From: Bradyrhizobium sp. AUGA SZCCT0176
GTDB taxonomy: Bacteria > Pseudomonadota > Alphaproteobacteria > Rhizobiales > Xanthobacteraceae
Assembly: GCF_018130145.1 (NCBI RefSeq)
Contig: NZ_JAFCMB010000012.1
Span: 124,001 to 188,000, forward strand
Reading direction: 5' to 3'
DNA: 64,000 nt
Every line of letters starts with the position of its first letter. Within the stretch, counting starts at the first letter, position 1. This document shows, piece after piece, positions 1-8,866 of this stretch. The notes beneath the pieces are model-generated. The model worked only from the letters and a program-made list of their open reading frames with translations, did not search any database and was not told where the DNA came from. The position numbers and the translations under genes were made by a program.

Positions 1-1
1 C

Positions 2-208
2 AAGATCGGCCTGCGCAAGCCCGACCCGCGCATCTACCAGATGATGATCGAGACGCTGCAGGTCGATCCCAAAAACTGCGTCTATCTCGACGATCTCGGC
101 GTCAACCTGAAGCCGGCGCGGCAGATGGGCATGACCACGATCAAGGTGCTCAATGCGGCGCAGGCGATCACGGAGCTTGAGGCCGCGACCGGGCTCACAT
201 TGCGCTAG
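2..208 (+). CDS. HAD-superfamily hydrolase, C-terminal end (partial)
   Basis: The open frame enters from the left edge and ends at TAG 206-208, giving the last 68 residues of a protein. The segment has a KPDPRIY stretch followed by a YLDD-LG block, which matches HAD motifs III and IV (the conserved Lys and the metal-binding acidic pair) of the haloacid dehalogenase/epoxide-hydrolase-like branch. The true substrate cannot be told from this tail. About 100 bp separate it from the MoxR gene, so co-transcription is possible but not shown. Confidence 0.75.
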   Translation, partial: KIGLRKPDPRIYQMMIETLQVDPKNCVYLDDLGVNLKPARQMGMTTIKVLNAAQAITELEAATGLTLR

Positions 209-316
209 GCGGAATTAGCCGAATTTGCCGTCTCCGTATGACCAAACGAGGCTTGTTCTTTGCCGGGAACGCAGGCAGAACACTCTGAAATCCAGTGAAT
301 TTCGGAGTTGAAACCC

Positions 317-1267
317 GTGGCTGAAAAAGGGCCGACCGCCTCGATCGAGGCAGTGGAAAGCGGCCTCGCCGCGCAGGGCTATATTGCGAGCCGGCAGATC
401 GCGACCGCGGTCTATCTATCGCAACAAATAGAAAAACCCATCCTGGTCGAAGGTCCCGCCGGCGTCGGCAAGACCGAGCTTGCGAAGGCAATCGCGGCGT
501 GGCGCGGGCTGAAGATGATCCGCCTGCAATGCTACGAGGGCCTGGACGAAGCCAAGGCGCTCTATGAGTGGAAATACGCCAAGCAGCTTCTGTACACGCA
601 GATCCTGAAGGACAAGCTCGGTGAAGTGCTCGGCGGCGCCGAAACGCTGCATGACGCGCTGGCGCAATTGCATGATTTCGGCGACGTGTTCTTCTCCAAG
701 GAATTCGTCGAACCGCGGCCGCTGCTGCAGGCACTGGAACAGCCGGCCGGCTGCGTGCTCTTGATCGACGAAATCGACAAGTCGGATGCCGAATTCGAAT
801 CGCTGCTGCTGGAAATCCTCAGCGACTTCCAGGTCACGATTCCGGAACTTGGCACCGTTACCGCGGTCGCCGCGCCGACCGTGATCCTGACCTCGAACAG
901 CGAACGCGATCTCGGCGACGCGCTGAAGCGGCGCTGCCTCCATTTGCACATCGGCTTCCCCGAACAGAAGCTGGAGGAGCGCATCGTCGAAAGCCGGGTG
1001 CCCGGCATCTCGCAGACGCTGCGCAAGCAGATGGTCGGCTTCATCCACGAGGTTCGCTCGCTGGACCTGAAGAAACTGCCGTCGGTGAGCGAGACGATCG
1101 ATTGGGCACGGGTGCTGGTGCTGTTGCAGGCGCCCGAACTCGGCAGCGAGATCGTCAAGGATACGCTCAACGTGCTGCTGAAGTACGAGGCGGATATCGA
1201 GGCCACACTGCCCCAGGTATCCACCTTCATCGCCAAGACATCGCGGCAGAGCGTCGTCTTCGGATAA
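317..1267 (+). CDS. MoxR-family AAA+ ATPase
   Basis: A 316-residue AAA+ ATPase of the MoxR class. Walker A (GPAGVGKT) is near residues 46-53 and Walker B (LLIDEID) near 148-154, followed by a sensor-1-like TSN and an arginine-rich helix. MoxR ATPases act as chaperones that mature metalloenzymes or load substrates together with a VWA-domain protein, and such a gene follows after 5 bp. GTG 317 is preferred over TTG 308 because GGAG lies about 9 nt upstream of it. In CO-dehydrogenase loci this pair is CoxD/CoxE, but no Cox structural genes are present here, so the client is unknown. Confidence 0.88.
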   Translation: MAEKGPTASIEAVESGLAAQGYIASRQIATAVYLSQQIEKPILVEGPAGVGKTELAKAIAAWRGLKMIRLQCYEGLDEAKALYEWKYAKQLLYTQILKDKLGEVLGGAETLHDALAQLHDFGDVFFSKEFVEPRPLLQALEQPAGCVLLIDEIDKSDAEFESLLLEILSDFQVTIPELGTVTAVAAPTVILTSNSERDLGDALKRRCLHLHIGFPEQKLEERIVESRVPGISQTLRKQMVGFIHEVRSLDLKKLPSVSETIDWARVLVLLQAPELGSEIVKDTLNVLLKYEADIEATLPQVSTFIAKTSRQSVVFG

Positions 1268-1272
1268 AGCGG

Positions 1273-2649
1273 ATGAGAGAAAACCTGCATCGCTTCTTTC
1301 GTGCGGCGCGGGGCGCAGGCGTCAGGCTCTCGCCGGCCGAAAGCATCGATGCGATGCGCGCGGTTTCCAAGGTCGGCTTCACCGACCGCACCGTGCTGCG
1401 CGACACCTTCCTCCTCACGCTCGCCAAGACCCAGGACGAGAAGAAGGCGCTCGGCGCGTGCTTTGATCTGTTCTTCGATCAGCCCGAACCGTCGCAGCCG
1501 CCGCCCGAAGACAGCGAGACGGATAAGTCCGACACGCAAGACCCCGGTGCGGCATCCGACACGCAAGGCGACGCCGATGGCGGCGACCAGGCCCAGGATC
1601 TCGGCCAGCTTGCGCAGATGCTGCTGTCACAGGACCGCAACGCGATGGCGGCTGCCATCGCCAACGCTTCGAATGCCGCATATTTGTCCGACATCCGCTA
1701 CTTCACGCAGCGCGGCATCTTCTCCGGCCGCGTCCTCGACCAGATGGGCATCCAGCGCCTGCGCGACGACCTCGACGCACTGACGGCGACCAACCCCGCC
1801 CTCGCGGAACGGCTGCAGGCGGCGCTGGACGGCTTACGTGACACCGTGCGCGAGACCGTCTCGCAGGCCTTGATGCTGTATGGACGCGAGGAAGCCGAGA
1901 ACCTGCGCAACGAGATTTTGCGCAACGCACCGCTGTCGCGGATCGAGCCGCGGCAGGTCGCGCAGATGCGGGTTCTGATCCGCCAGATCGCGCGCCGCCT
2001 GCGCGAGCGTTACAGCAAGCCGCGCAAGCGCCAGCGCCGCGGCCATCTTGACGTGCGCCGAACCATCCGGCGCAACGCCGCATGGGGCGGCGTGCCGTTC
2101 CTCACCGCCTGGAAACGACGCCACCGCGACAAGCCGAAGATCATCGCGCTGTGCGACGTTTCCGGTTCGGTGGCGCGGGTGTCGGATTTCTTCCTGCTGC
2201 TGATCCACAGCCTGCACGAAGTGGTCTCGGATGTCCGCTCGTTCGCCTTTTCCGGACATTTGATCGAGGTCAGCGACATCCTGGAATCCAAGTCGCCGGA
2301 AGAGGCGATGGCCGAGATCATGTCCAAGGTCGGCTTCGGGTCGTCGGATTACGGTAATTCCTTTGCCGATTTCGAGCACGAATGGATGAACGCCATCACG
2401 CCGCAGACCACGGTGATCATTTTGGGCGATGCCCGCAGCAACAACCTCGATCCGCGCGCGGATATCCTGCGCCGTATCGGCGAGCGATCGAAGCGGCTGG
2501 TGTGGCTCAATCCCGAAGGGCGCATGGCCTGGGGCTGGGGCGACTCGGAAATGCCGCGTTATTCGACCTTCTGCACTGTGGTGCGGCAATGCGCGACCGC
2601 GCAACAGTTGGAACGCGCAGTGTCGGATATCGTGGCAAGTTACCAGTAG
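1273..2649 (+). CDS. VWA domain-containing CoxE-like protein
   Basis: A 458-residue protein beginning at ATG 1273, five bases after the MoxR stop; a longer in-frame version starting at 1102 would overlap the ATPase and is rejected. The first half has an acidic low-complexity linker (about residues 75-105), then a basic helical stretch. The C-terminal half is a VWA domain with a MIDAS DxSxS motif (D295, S297, S299). CoxE-type VWA proteins work with MoxR ATPases in metallocentre maturation or complex assembly. The two genes almost certainly form one operon; the target enzyme is not identifiable from the neighbours. Confidence 0.85.
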   Translation: MRENLHRFFRAARGAGVRLSPAESIDAMRAVSKVGFTDRTVLRDTFLLTLAKTQDEKKALGACFDLFFDQPEPSQPPPEDSETDKSDTQDPGAASDTQGDADGGDQAQDLGQLAQMLLSQDRNAMAAAIANASNAAYLSDIRYFTQRGIFSGRVLDQMGIQRLRDDLDALTATNPALAERLQAALDGLRDTVRETVSQALMLYGREEAENLRNEILRNAPLSRIEPRQVAQMRVLIRQIARRLRERYSKPRKRQRRGHLDVRRTIRRNAAWGGVPFLTAWKRRHRDKPKIIALCDVSGSVARVSDFFLLLIHSLHEVVSDVRSFAFSGHLIEVSDILESKSPEEAMAEIMSKVGFGSSDYGNSFADFEHEWMNAITPQTTVIILGDARSNNLDPRADILRRIGERSKRLVWLNPEGRMAWGWGDSEMPRYSTFCTVVRQCATAQQLERAVSDIVASYQ

Positions 2650-2730
2650 TTCCACCCTCGGACGCCGGAATCCTGTATTGTTCGTCTCGCGCACCCGATT
2701 CCCGCCTGTTCACCCCGTTTTGAAGCCGAT

Positions 2731-4593
2731 ATGGAAGCAGCCCTTAACCGCAAGCCGGACAAAGCCCCTGACGCGTTGTCCGTGCTGAACTCCGTGTTCG
2801 GCCTGCCGGCCTTTCGGGGCGAGCAGGAAAAGATCGTCCGTCACGTCACGGACGGTGGCAACTGCCTGGTGCTGATGCCGACCGGCGGCGGCAAGTCGCT
2901 GTGCTATCAGCTGCCGTCATTGTTGCGCGCAGGCTGCGGCATCGTGGTGTCGCCGCTGATCGCATTGATGCGCGACCAGGTCGCCGGCCTGCTCGAAGCC
3001 GGCGTCAAGGCCGCGGTGCTGAATTCGACGCTGTCGTATGAGGAAACCAATGCCGTCGAACAGCGGCTACTGGCCGGCGATCTCGACGTGCTTTACGTCG
3101 CGCCCGAGCGGCTGTTGACGCCGCGCTGTCTCGGCCTGCTTGCGCGCGCCAAGATCGCGCTGTTTGCAATCGACGAGGCGCATTGCGTGTCGCAATGGGG
3201 GCACGACTTCCGCCCCGAATATATTGGTCTATCCGTCATATCAGAGCGTTTCCCCGATGTGCCGCGCATCGCGCTAACCGCCACCGCCGATGACCTCACG
3301 CGCCAGGAGATCGCCGAGCGGCTCAAACTTACCGATGCGCCGCGCTTTGTCGCCAGTTTCGACCGCCCGAATATCCGCTATGAGATCGTTGACAAGCAGA
3401 ACGCGCCCGCCCAGCTCAAGGCCTTCATCAGCGAGCGACATGCCGGCGACGCCGGCATCGTCTATTGCCTGTCGCGCGCCAAGGTCGAGGACACCGCCGC
3501 GGCATTGAACAAGGCCGGCGTGCCGGCGCTGCCGTATCACGCCGGCCTCGACGCCGGTCTGCGTTCCCGCAACCAGGATCGCTTTATCAACGAAGACGGT
3601 GTCGTGATCGTCGCCACCATCGCGTTCGGCATGGGCATCGACAAGCCCGACGTGCGCTTCGTCGCGCATCTCGATTTGCCGAAGAGCATCGAGGCCTATT
3701 ACCAGGAGACCGGGCGCGCGGGCCGCGACGGCAAGCCCTCCAGCGCCTGGATGGCCTATGGCCTGTCCGACATCGTGCAGCAGCGCCGCATGATCGACGA
3801 ATCCACCGGCTCGGACGCATTCAAGCGCGTGTCGGTCGGCAAGCTCGATGCGCTGGTCGGCCTCGCCGAGACCGCGGGCTGCCGGCGCAGCCGTCTGCTC
3901 GGCTATTTCGGCGAAGCGGTCAGCACCGGCAATTGCGGCAATTGCGATAATTGTCTTTCACCGCCACAGCTTCTCGACGGCAAGGTGATCGCGCAGAAAA
4001 TATTGTCCTGCGCCTATCGCACCGGACAGCGCTTCGGCGCCATGCACCTGATCGATGTGCTGGTCGGCCGCATGACCGAGCGTGTCACGCAATTCGGCCA
4101 TGACAAGATATCCGTGTTCGGCATCGGCGCCGAACTCAACGAGAAGCAATGGCGCGCCGCGATCCGGCAAGTCGTCGCCATGGGCCACCTCCACGCCGAC
4201 AGCGAAGCCTTTGGCGCCTTGAAGCTGACGGAAAGCGCGCGCGGCGTGCTGAAAGGTGAGACCGAGGTGATGTTGCGCGAGGCGCCCGCCGGCACCCGCG
4301 TTCGCGCCAGCCGAACCAAATCAAGGCGCGGCGATCTGGCGCCGCGGGCTACCGGAGAAGGTGCGCCCGCCGATGCAGGCCTGCAGGCCGCGCTGCGGGC
4401 CTGGCGCTCCGAGATTGCGCGCAAACGCGGCGTGCCGGCCTATGTCGTGCTGCACGATTCGACCATCGACGGCATCGCCGCTTCACGCCCGGCGACGCTG
4501 AACCAACTGCGTAACATCCCCGGCATCGGCGACAAGAAGCTCGAGCACTATGGCGACGAGTTGATCGCGCTGGTGAAGGCCGCCGAGCACTAA
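2731..4593 (+). CDS. recQ: ATP-dependent DNA helicase RecQ
   Basis: A 620-residue superfamily-2 3'-5' helicase for recombination and fork repair. Visible motifs in order: Walker A TGGGKS (about 51-56), DEAH box followed by SQWGHDFRPEY (about 148-162), the QETGRAGRDG motif VI, a zinc-binding CGNCDNC cluster near residues 402-408 (RQC domain), and a C-terminal HRDC domain whose NIPGIGDKKLE helix-hairpin-helix-like stretch lies near 592-602. Length and domain order are those of full-length bacterial RecQ. It starts 81 bp after the VWA gene and is probably independent. Confidence 0.97.
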   Translation: MEAALNRKPDKAPDALSVLNSVFGLPAFRGEQEKIVRHVTDGGNCLVLMPTGGGKSLCYQLPSLLRAGCGIVVSPLIALMRDQVAGLLEAGVKAAVLNSTLSYEETNAVEQRLLAGDLDVLYVAPERLLTPRCLGLLARAKIALFAIDEAHCVSQWGHDFRPEYIGLSVISERFPDVPRIALTATADDLTRQEIAERLKLTDAPRFVASFDRPNIRYEIVDKQNAPAQLKAFISERHAGDAGIVYCLSRAKVEDTAAALNKAGVPALPYHAGLDAGLRSRNQDRFINEDGVVIVATIAFGMGIDKPDVRFVAHLDLPKSIEAYYQETGRAGRDGKPSSAWMAYGLSDIVQQRRMIDESTGSDAFKRVSVGKLDALVGLAETAGCRRSRLLGYFGEAVSTGNCGNCDNCLSPPQLLDGKVIAQKILSCAYRTGQRFGAMHLIDVLVGRMTERVTQFGHDKISVFGIGAELNEKQWRAAIRQVVAMGHLHADSEAFGALKLTESARGVLKGETEVMLREAPAGTRVRASRTKSRRGDLAPRATGEGAPADAGLQAALRAWRSEIARKRGVPAYVVLHDSTIDGIAASRPATLNQLRNIPGIGDKKLEHYGDELIALVKAAEH

Positions 4594-4608
4594 GCACTCA
4601 CCGCCGCG

Positions 4609-5622
4609 TTAGCCATTGCGGAACGTGTAGGCGTACCCGTTGATCGCGGGCGCGCCGCCGAGATGGGCGTACAGCACCTTCGATCCCTTGGGAAAATAGC
4701 CCTTGTTCACGAGATCGATCATGCCCTGCATGGATTTTCCCTCGTAGACCGGGTCGGTGATCATGCCTTCGAGCCGCGCGCAAAGCCGGATTGCTTCCTT
4801 GGTCTCTTCCGAGGGAACGCCATAGGCGGGATAGGCGTAGTCTTCGATCAGCACAACGTCGTCCTCGACGATCTCCTTGCCCAGTTCAACCAGGGAAGCC
4901 GTGTTGCGGGCGATGTCGAGCACCTGGGCCTTGGTCTGATCGGGCGTGAACGAGGCGTCGATGCCGATCACCTTGCGCGCGCGGCCGTCCTTGGCAAATC
5001 CGACCAGCATGCCTGCATGGGTCGAGCCGGTGACGGTGCAGACCACGATGTAATCAAAGGCGAAGCCGAGTTCCTTTTCCTGGGCGCGGACCTCTTCAGC
5101 GAAACCGACATAGCCGAGCCCACCATATTTGTGCACGGACGCACCGGCCGGGATCGCATAGGGCTTGCCGCCCTTGGCCTTCACGTCTGCGATCGCCTCT
5201 TCCCAACTCTGGCGAATGCCGATGTCAAAACCTTCATCCACCAGCTGGACGTCGGCGCCCATCACGCGGCTGAGCAGGATGTTGCCGACGCGGTCGTAGA
5301 CGGCGTCTTCATGCGGCACCCAGCTTTCCTGCACCAGGCGGCATTTCATACCGATCTTGGCCGCGACTGCGGCGACCATGCGGGTGTGATTGGATTGCAC
5401 GCCGCCGATCGAGACCAGCGTATCGGCGTTGGATGCGATCGCGTCGGGCACGATGTATTCGAGTTTGCGCAGCTTGTTGCCGCCGAACGCCAGTCCCGAA
5501 TTGCAGTCCTCGCGCTTGGCGTAGAGCTCGACCTTGCCGCCGAGATGCTGCGTCAGCCGCTCCAGCTTCTCGATGTGGGTCGGCCCGAATGTCAGCGGAT
5601 AGCGTTCGAATTTTTCCAGCAT
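4609..5622 (-). CDS. acdS: 1-aminocyclopropane-1-carboxylate deaminase
   Basis: A 337-residue PLP enzyme that cleaves the ethylene precursor ACC to 2-oxobutyrate and ammonia, lowering plant ethylene. The PLP lysine is K50 (FGGNKLRK) and the S77 region reads GGVQSNHTR. Two positions that separate true ACC deaminase from D-cysteine desulfhydrase, Glu (VYEGK, E294) and Leu (HLGG, L321), both have the deaminase residues. It is divergent from an Lrp-type regulator 145 bp away, the usual acdR-acdS arrangement. It ends only 15 bp from the recQ stop (convergent). Confidence 0.97.
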   Translation of the reverse strand: MLEKFERYPLTFGPTHIEKLERLTQHLGGKVELYAKREDCNSGLAFGGNKLRKLEYIVPDAIASNADTLVSIGGVQSNHTRMVAAVAAKIGMKCRLVQESWVPHEDAVYDRVGNILLSRVMGADVQLVDEGFDIGIRQSWEEAIADVKAKGGKPYAIPAGASVHKYGGLGYVGFAEEVRAQEKELGFAFDYIVVCTVTGSTHAGMLVGFAKDGRARKVIGIDASFTPDQTKAQVLDIARNTASLVELGKEIVEDDVVLIEDYAYPAYGVPSEETKEAIRLCARLEGMITDPVYEGKSMQGMIDLVNKGYFPKGSKVLYAHLGGAPAINGYAYTFRNG

Positions 5623-5767
5623 GCGTCATCCCCGTTGATGTCTGATCTTGCGGGAACGCCTATCATCAGACGACGGAAAGGTGCTCTCTAAGTTGTCACC
5701 ATATTTCGGCTGATTGGTTGCCAAGATCGTCCAGAATGTTAGTTTTCGTCCAGCATCTGGCTTATTT
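5623..5767. promoter_or_regulatory. acdS/acdR divergent intergenic region
   Basis: This 145-bp region separates the two divergent start codons and must hold both promoters. In characterised systems AcdR (Lrp family) binds here and activates acdS in the presence of ACC. I did not find an operator that I could defend base by base, so only the region is marked. Confidence 0.5.
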
Positions 5768-6247
5768 ATGAAAGATTCTTCCGTGAGCAACCGACTGGAC
5801 CGCATCGACCTCAAGATGTTGCGTTTGCTGCAGAATAATGGGCGGTTCAGCAATGCCGAACTGGCCGAAGCGGTCGGGGTCAGCCCGGCTACCTGTCATC
5901 GCCGCACCCAGCGCCTGCTCGACGACGGCTTTGTCAGCGCGGTCCGCGCCATGGTGGCGCCGCGCAAGGTCGGCAAGGGCGCGCTGGTCATGGTCGGCGT
6001 CGTGCTCGACCGCTCCACGCCGGAAAGTTTTGCGTCGTTCGAGCGGGCGATTGCGCAACTGAAATTCGTTCTCGACTGCCATCTGGTGGCCGGCGATTTC
6101 GATTATTTCCTCAAGATCCGCGTCGGCGACATGGAAGATTTCAACCGCATCCATGGCGAGCAGCTGATCGCGCTGCCCGGCGTGCGCCAGACGCGAACCT
6201 TCTTCGTCATGAAGGAAGTCGTCGACAACGCGCCGCTGGATTTTTGA
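5768..6247 (+). CDS. acdR: Lrp/AsnC-family regulator of ACC deaminase
   Basis: A 159-residue Lrp/AsnC regulator. The N-terminal winged helix-turn-helix covers about residues 8-60 (LDRIDLKMLRLLQ, then NAELAEAVGVSPATCHRR), followed by a RAM/AsnC ligand-binding domain ending in a TRTFFVMKEV strand. ATG 5768 is chosen over an upstream in-frame TTG (5714) because the protein then begins just before the HTH as in relatives. Its divergence from acdS supports its role as the local activator. Confidence 0.9.
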   Translation: MKDSSVSNRLDRIDLKMLRLLQNNGRFSNAELAEAVGVSPATCHRRTQRLLDDGFVSAVRAMVAPRKVGKGALVMVGVVLDRSTPESFASFERAIAQLKFVLDCHLVAGDFDYFLKIRVGDMEDFNRIHGEQLIALPGVRQTRTFFVMKEVVDNAPLDF

Positions 6248-6271
6248 GAAGGCGTTTTGGCGAGGAGCGGA

Positions 6272-7540
6272 TCACTCGTTTGATTTTTTCGCGCTCGCGC
6301 TCTGTTCGGTCGCCGTGCAGGAAATCAGCAGCGTGAACGCCCTTGCATTGCGCGCGATGTCGGACGTCTTCAGCTCGGCCTTTGCCTCGACGGCGGTCTG
6401 GTAGGGCACGACGCTGTTGTCCAGGAAGTCCCGCAGCGCGCCGGTCTTGATCGCGAAATTGATGTTCTCGGGGATGTTGCCGGTGGCCCTGGCAACTTTC
6501 AACGCATTGAGTTTTGCTGCCACCATTCCGGCGATCGTGCCGCTGGTGTCCAGCAGCGGCCCGCCACTGTTGCCGGGCTGAACCGCCGCGCTGATCTGCA
6601 GGAAGCGGGTATCGTTCATGATGCCGCTCAGGGAACTTACAATCCCGGTGGTTACCGTGAAATCGGAGGACAACAGGCCGTGGAACGGATAGCCGATGGC
6701 AACGACGGTGTCGCCCGAATGGATCGCCTTGCCCCGAATTGTCGCCACTTCCTTGAAGGCGCTCGGCGCCTGCAGCAGTGCGAGATCGTTGGTTTCATCG
6801 CTCGAAACGAGACGCAGCTTGAGCGGAGCCTCGCCGGTCAAATTTCCGAGGATGTCGCCAACGCAGCCATTGATCACGTGCTGATTGGTGACAACGTGCC
6901 CGGTGGCGCTGACGACGAAGCCGGTACCCGTTTGGTTGACAGACCTGCCGCCCTTCGGCGGCGCTGCGTTCGGTTGTGCCGGCCCGGCCGCCGCGACTTG
7001 CTTCGGGGCGACCGCGAACTCGCCGGCGGCAGCAACGCCGCCTTTCTTGACGGTAGCCACGCAATTGGCGAGCGCGGGCAACAATTGCGCGGTCTGATCG
7101 AGCTTGAACTGGAAAAGCTGCCCTTGCGTAAAGGCCGTCATCGTCTTGGCCTTGCGGAATTGCGCAATGAGCGCCGAGTTATCCGGCATCGGCACCTGGA
7201 GCAGCTTGTCGGAGAGCGGAACGCCATGGACATTGAACGGCGTCTGACCATCAAACGTCAGGACAATCGGAAATGCCTGTCCGTTCGCAAACGCCCATCC
7301 TTCGCGGGCAAACCCCAGACTCCATCCCGCTTTATTGTCGATCGTGACGGCAAAATAGATGCCGCTGGCGTATTGCGCCCCCGCAGCGCAATGCGTGAAA
7401 GCGCCGCTCTGGTCGTGGGTATAGGCTCCGCCCTTCCAGTTACCGACATTGATCGTGCCATAGGGGCCGCGGGCATCCGAGGTTGAAAGCGTCGCAATCA
7501 GGCAGAACGCGGCAACAATTCCTTTGATTGCAAATTTCAT
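6272..7540 (-). CDS. secreted trypsin-like serine protease
   Basis: A 422-residue protein starting at ATG 7540, which places a clean signal peptide (MKFAIKGIVAAFCLIA...) at the N-terminus; an upstream in-frame start would put a charged segment before it. Residues 23-170 form an unrecognised domain, then an Ala/Pro linker, then an S1C-type protease domain with triad H221 (TNQHVI), D252 (NDLALL) and S325 (GNSGGPL). No PDZ domain follows, unlike DegP. Likely a periplasmic protease; its substrate is unknown. Confidence 0.85.
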   Translation of the reverse strand: MKFAIKGIVAAFCLIATLSTSDARGPYGTINVGNWKGGAYTHDQSGAFTHCAAGAQYASGIYFAVTIDNKAGWSLGFAREGWAFANGQAFPIVLTFDGQTPFNVHGVPLSDKLLQVPMPDNSALIAQFRKAKTMTAFTQGQLFQFKLDQTAQLLPALANCVATVKKGGVAAAGEFAVAPKQVAAAGPAQPNAAPPKGGRSVNQTGTGFVVSATGHVVTNQHVINGCVGDILGNLTGEAPLKLRLVSSDETNDLALLQAPSAFKEVATIRGKAIHSGDTVVAIGYPFHGLLSSDFTVTTGIVSSLSGIMNDTRFLQISAAVQPGNSGGPLLDTSGTIAGMVAAKLNALKVARATGNIPENINFAIKTGALRDFLDNSVVPYQTAVEAKAELKTSDIARNARAFTLLISCTATEQSASAKKSNE

Positions 7541-7718
7541 TTCAATCCACTCAAATGAGCGTCCATCATAAGAGGCGTTGAAATCAAACCGCAAGCGCCC
7601 GCGCCGCGTCACCGCGACCGGCGCGCGGAGTGCAGTCCAAAGCCCCGCATGTTCCTATTTTGTTCTTTCAACTCCCGCGTGTCAATCCGGAAATTGGCCG
7701 CCTACAAGGCACAGCGTC

Positions 7719-8711
7719 CTACTTCGCTTCGCTCGCCTTTATTCCCGAGCTTTCAACGAGCTTTGCCACCCGTGGCAGGTCGGCGGCGAACAGGCGCGCA
7801 TGGGCCTCGGGCGTCAACTCGTTCTCAGGAAATGGCAGGGTGCCGAGTTGCGTCAGCTTCTCCAGCAGCACCGGGTCAGCCAGCGCCTTGCGGAGCGCCG
7901 AGTTCAGCGCGCCGACGGTCTCCTTGGGCGTGCCCTTGGCCACGTAGAGCCCATGCCACATCGTGTAGCTGACCTCGGGCATGCCGAGTTCGGCGGTGGT
8001 CGGCACGTCTTTCAACTGTTCAAGCCGCTTTGGCGACGTAATGGCGATGCCGTGCAGCGTTCCGGCCTGAATCTGCGGCAACGCATTGGTCACCTGATCC
8101 CACAGCAGATCGATCTGCCCGGCCAGCATATCGCCAATGGCCGGACCTGACCCGCGATAAGCCACGACGGTCGGTTTGAAGCCGAGCACATTGCCCATCA
8201 TCACTGCGCACAAATGACTGTTGGTGCCGATGCCACCATGCGCGAAGTTCGCCTTGTCGCCCTGCGCCTTGATCCACGCCACATAATCCTTGGGTCCCGC
8301 GCCGGGAATAGACTTGCGGCCGATCAGGACCATCGGCGCGTTGTTGACGAGGCCGACCGCCTCGAATGCGGTTGCCGTGTCGTAGCGCAGATTGATGAAC
8401 AGGCTGGGCGCCGCCAGCAGCGCGACGTGATTGATCAGGATGGTGGAGCCGTCAGGCGCCGATCGGGCAACACGGTCGTTGGCCAGCGTGCTGCCGCCTC
8501 CGACCACGTTCTCGATGATGACAGTCTGGCCAAGCGTGCCCGACATCCGCTCGCCGATGAGACGTGCCACGGTATCGGTGCCGCCGCCTGCCGCATAAGG
8601 CACCACCAGCGTGATAGTCTTGGAGGGCGATTGCGCTTGGGCCTGCGGCACAAGCGCGCCAAGCAAGAGGCCAAAGCCCGTAAGCGCGCTTCTAAAAAGC
8701 CGATCGATCAC
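7719..8711 (-). CDS. Bug/TctC-family tripartite tricarboxylate transporter substrate-binding protein
   Basis: A 330-residue periplasmic solute-binding protein. GTG 8711 is chosen because GGGAGGA lies about 8 nt upstream and a signal peptide ending in AQAQ follows directly; longer in-frame starts lack both. The ITLVVPYAAGGGTDTVAR block, the G-T-NSHLCAV segment and the WHGLYVAKGTPKE stretch are Bug-family hallmarks. No TctA/TctB membrane subunits are adjacent, which is common for Bug proteins. The ligand, probably a small carboxylate or amide, cannot be predicted. Confidence 0.9.
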   Translation of the reverse strand: MIDRLFRSALTGFGLLLGALVPQAQAQSPSKTITLVVPYAAGGGTDTVARLIGERMSGTLGQTVIIENVVGGGSTLANDRVARSAPDGSTILINHVALLAAPSLFINLRYDTATAFEAVGLVNNAPMVLIGRKSIPGAGPKDYVAWIKAQGDKANFAHGGIGTNSHLCAVMMGNVLGFKPTVVAYRGSGPAIGDMLAGQIDLLWDQVTNALPQIQAGTLHGIAITSPKRLEQLKDVPTTAELGMPEVSYTMWHGLYVAKGTPKETVGALNSALRKALADPVLLEKLTQLGTLPFPENELTPEAHARLFAADLPRVAKLVESSGIKASEAK

Positions 8712-8866
8712 AACGGCGTCCTCCCTGGTTTTTCTTGTCATGCCGCATGTTTGCGGTCGTGCACGCGCTTGCGAAGCCGCACTGCAGCAAGCAGCGCCGC
8801 CTCGCATGGCGTCAGATCATGCTGATTGTGCGTCAGCAAATCAAATACAAAGCGATGCGGGAATTC

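Noticed and set aside
562..1566. Long minus-strand ORF antisense to the MoxR and CoxE-like genes
   Set aside because: Ser/Arg-rich shadow of two clearly coding plus-strand genes in GC-rich DNA; no ribosome site or family.
4663..5691. 342-codon plus-strand ORF opposite acdS
   Set aside because: Complete antisense overlap with an unmistakable ACC deaminase; composition is that of a shadow frame.
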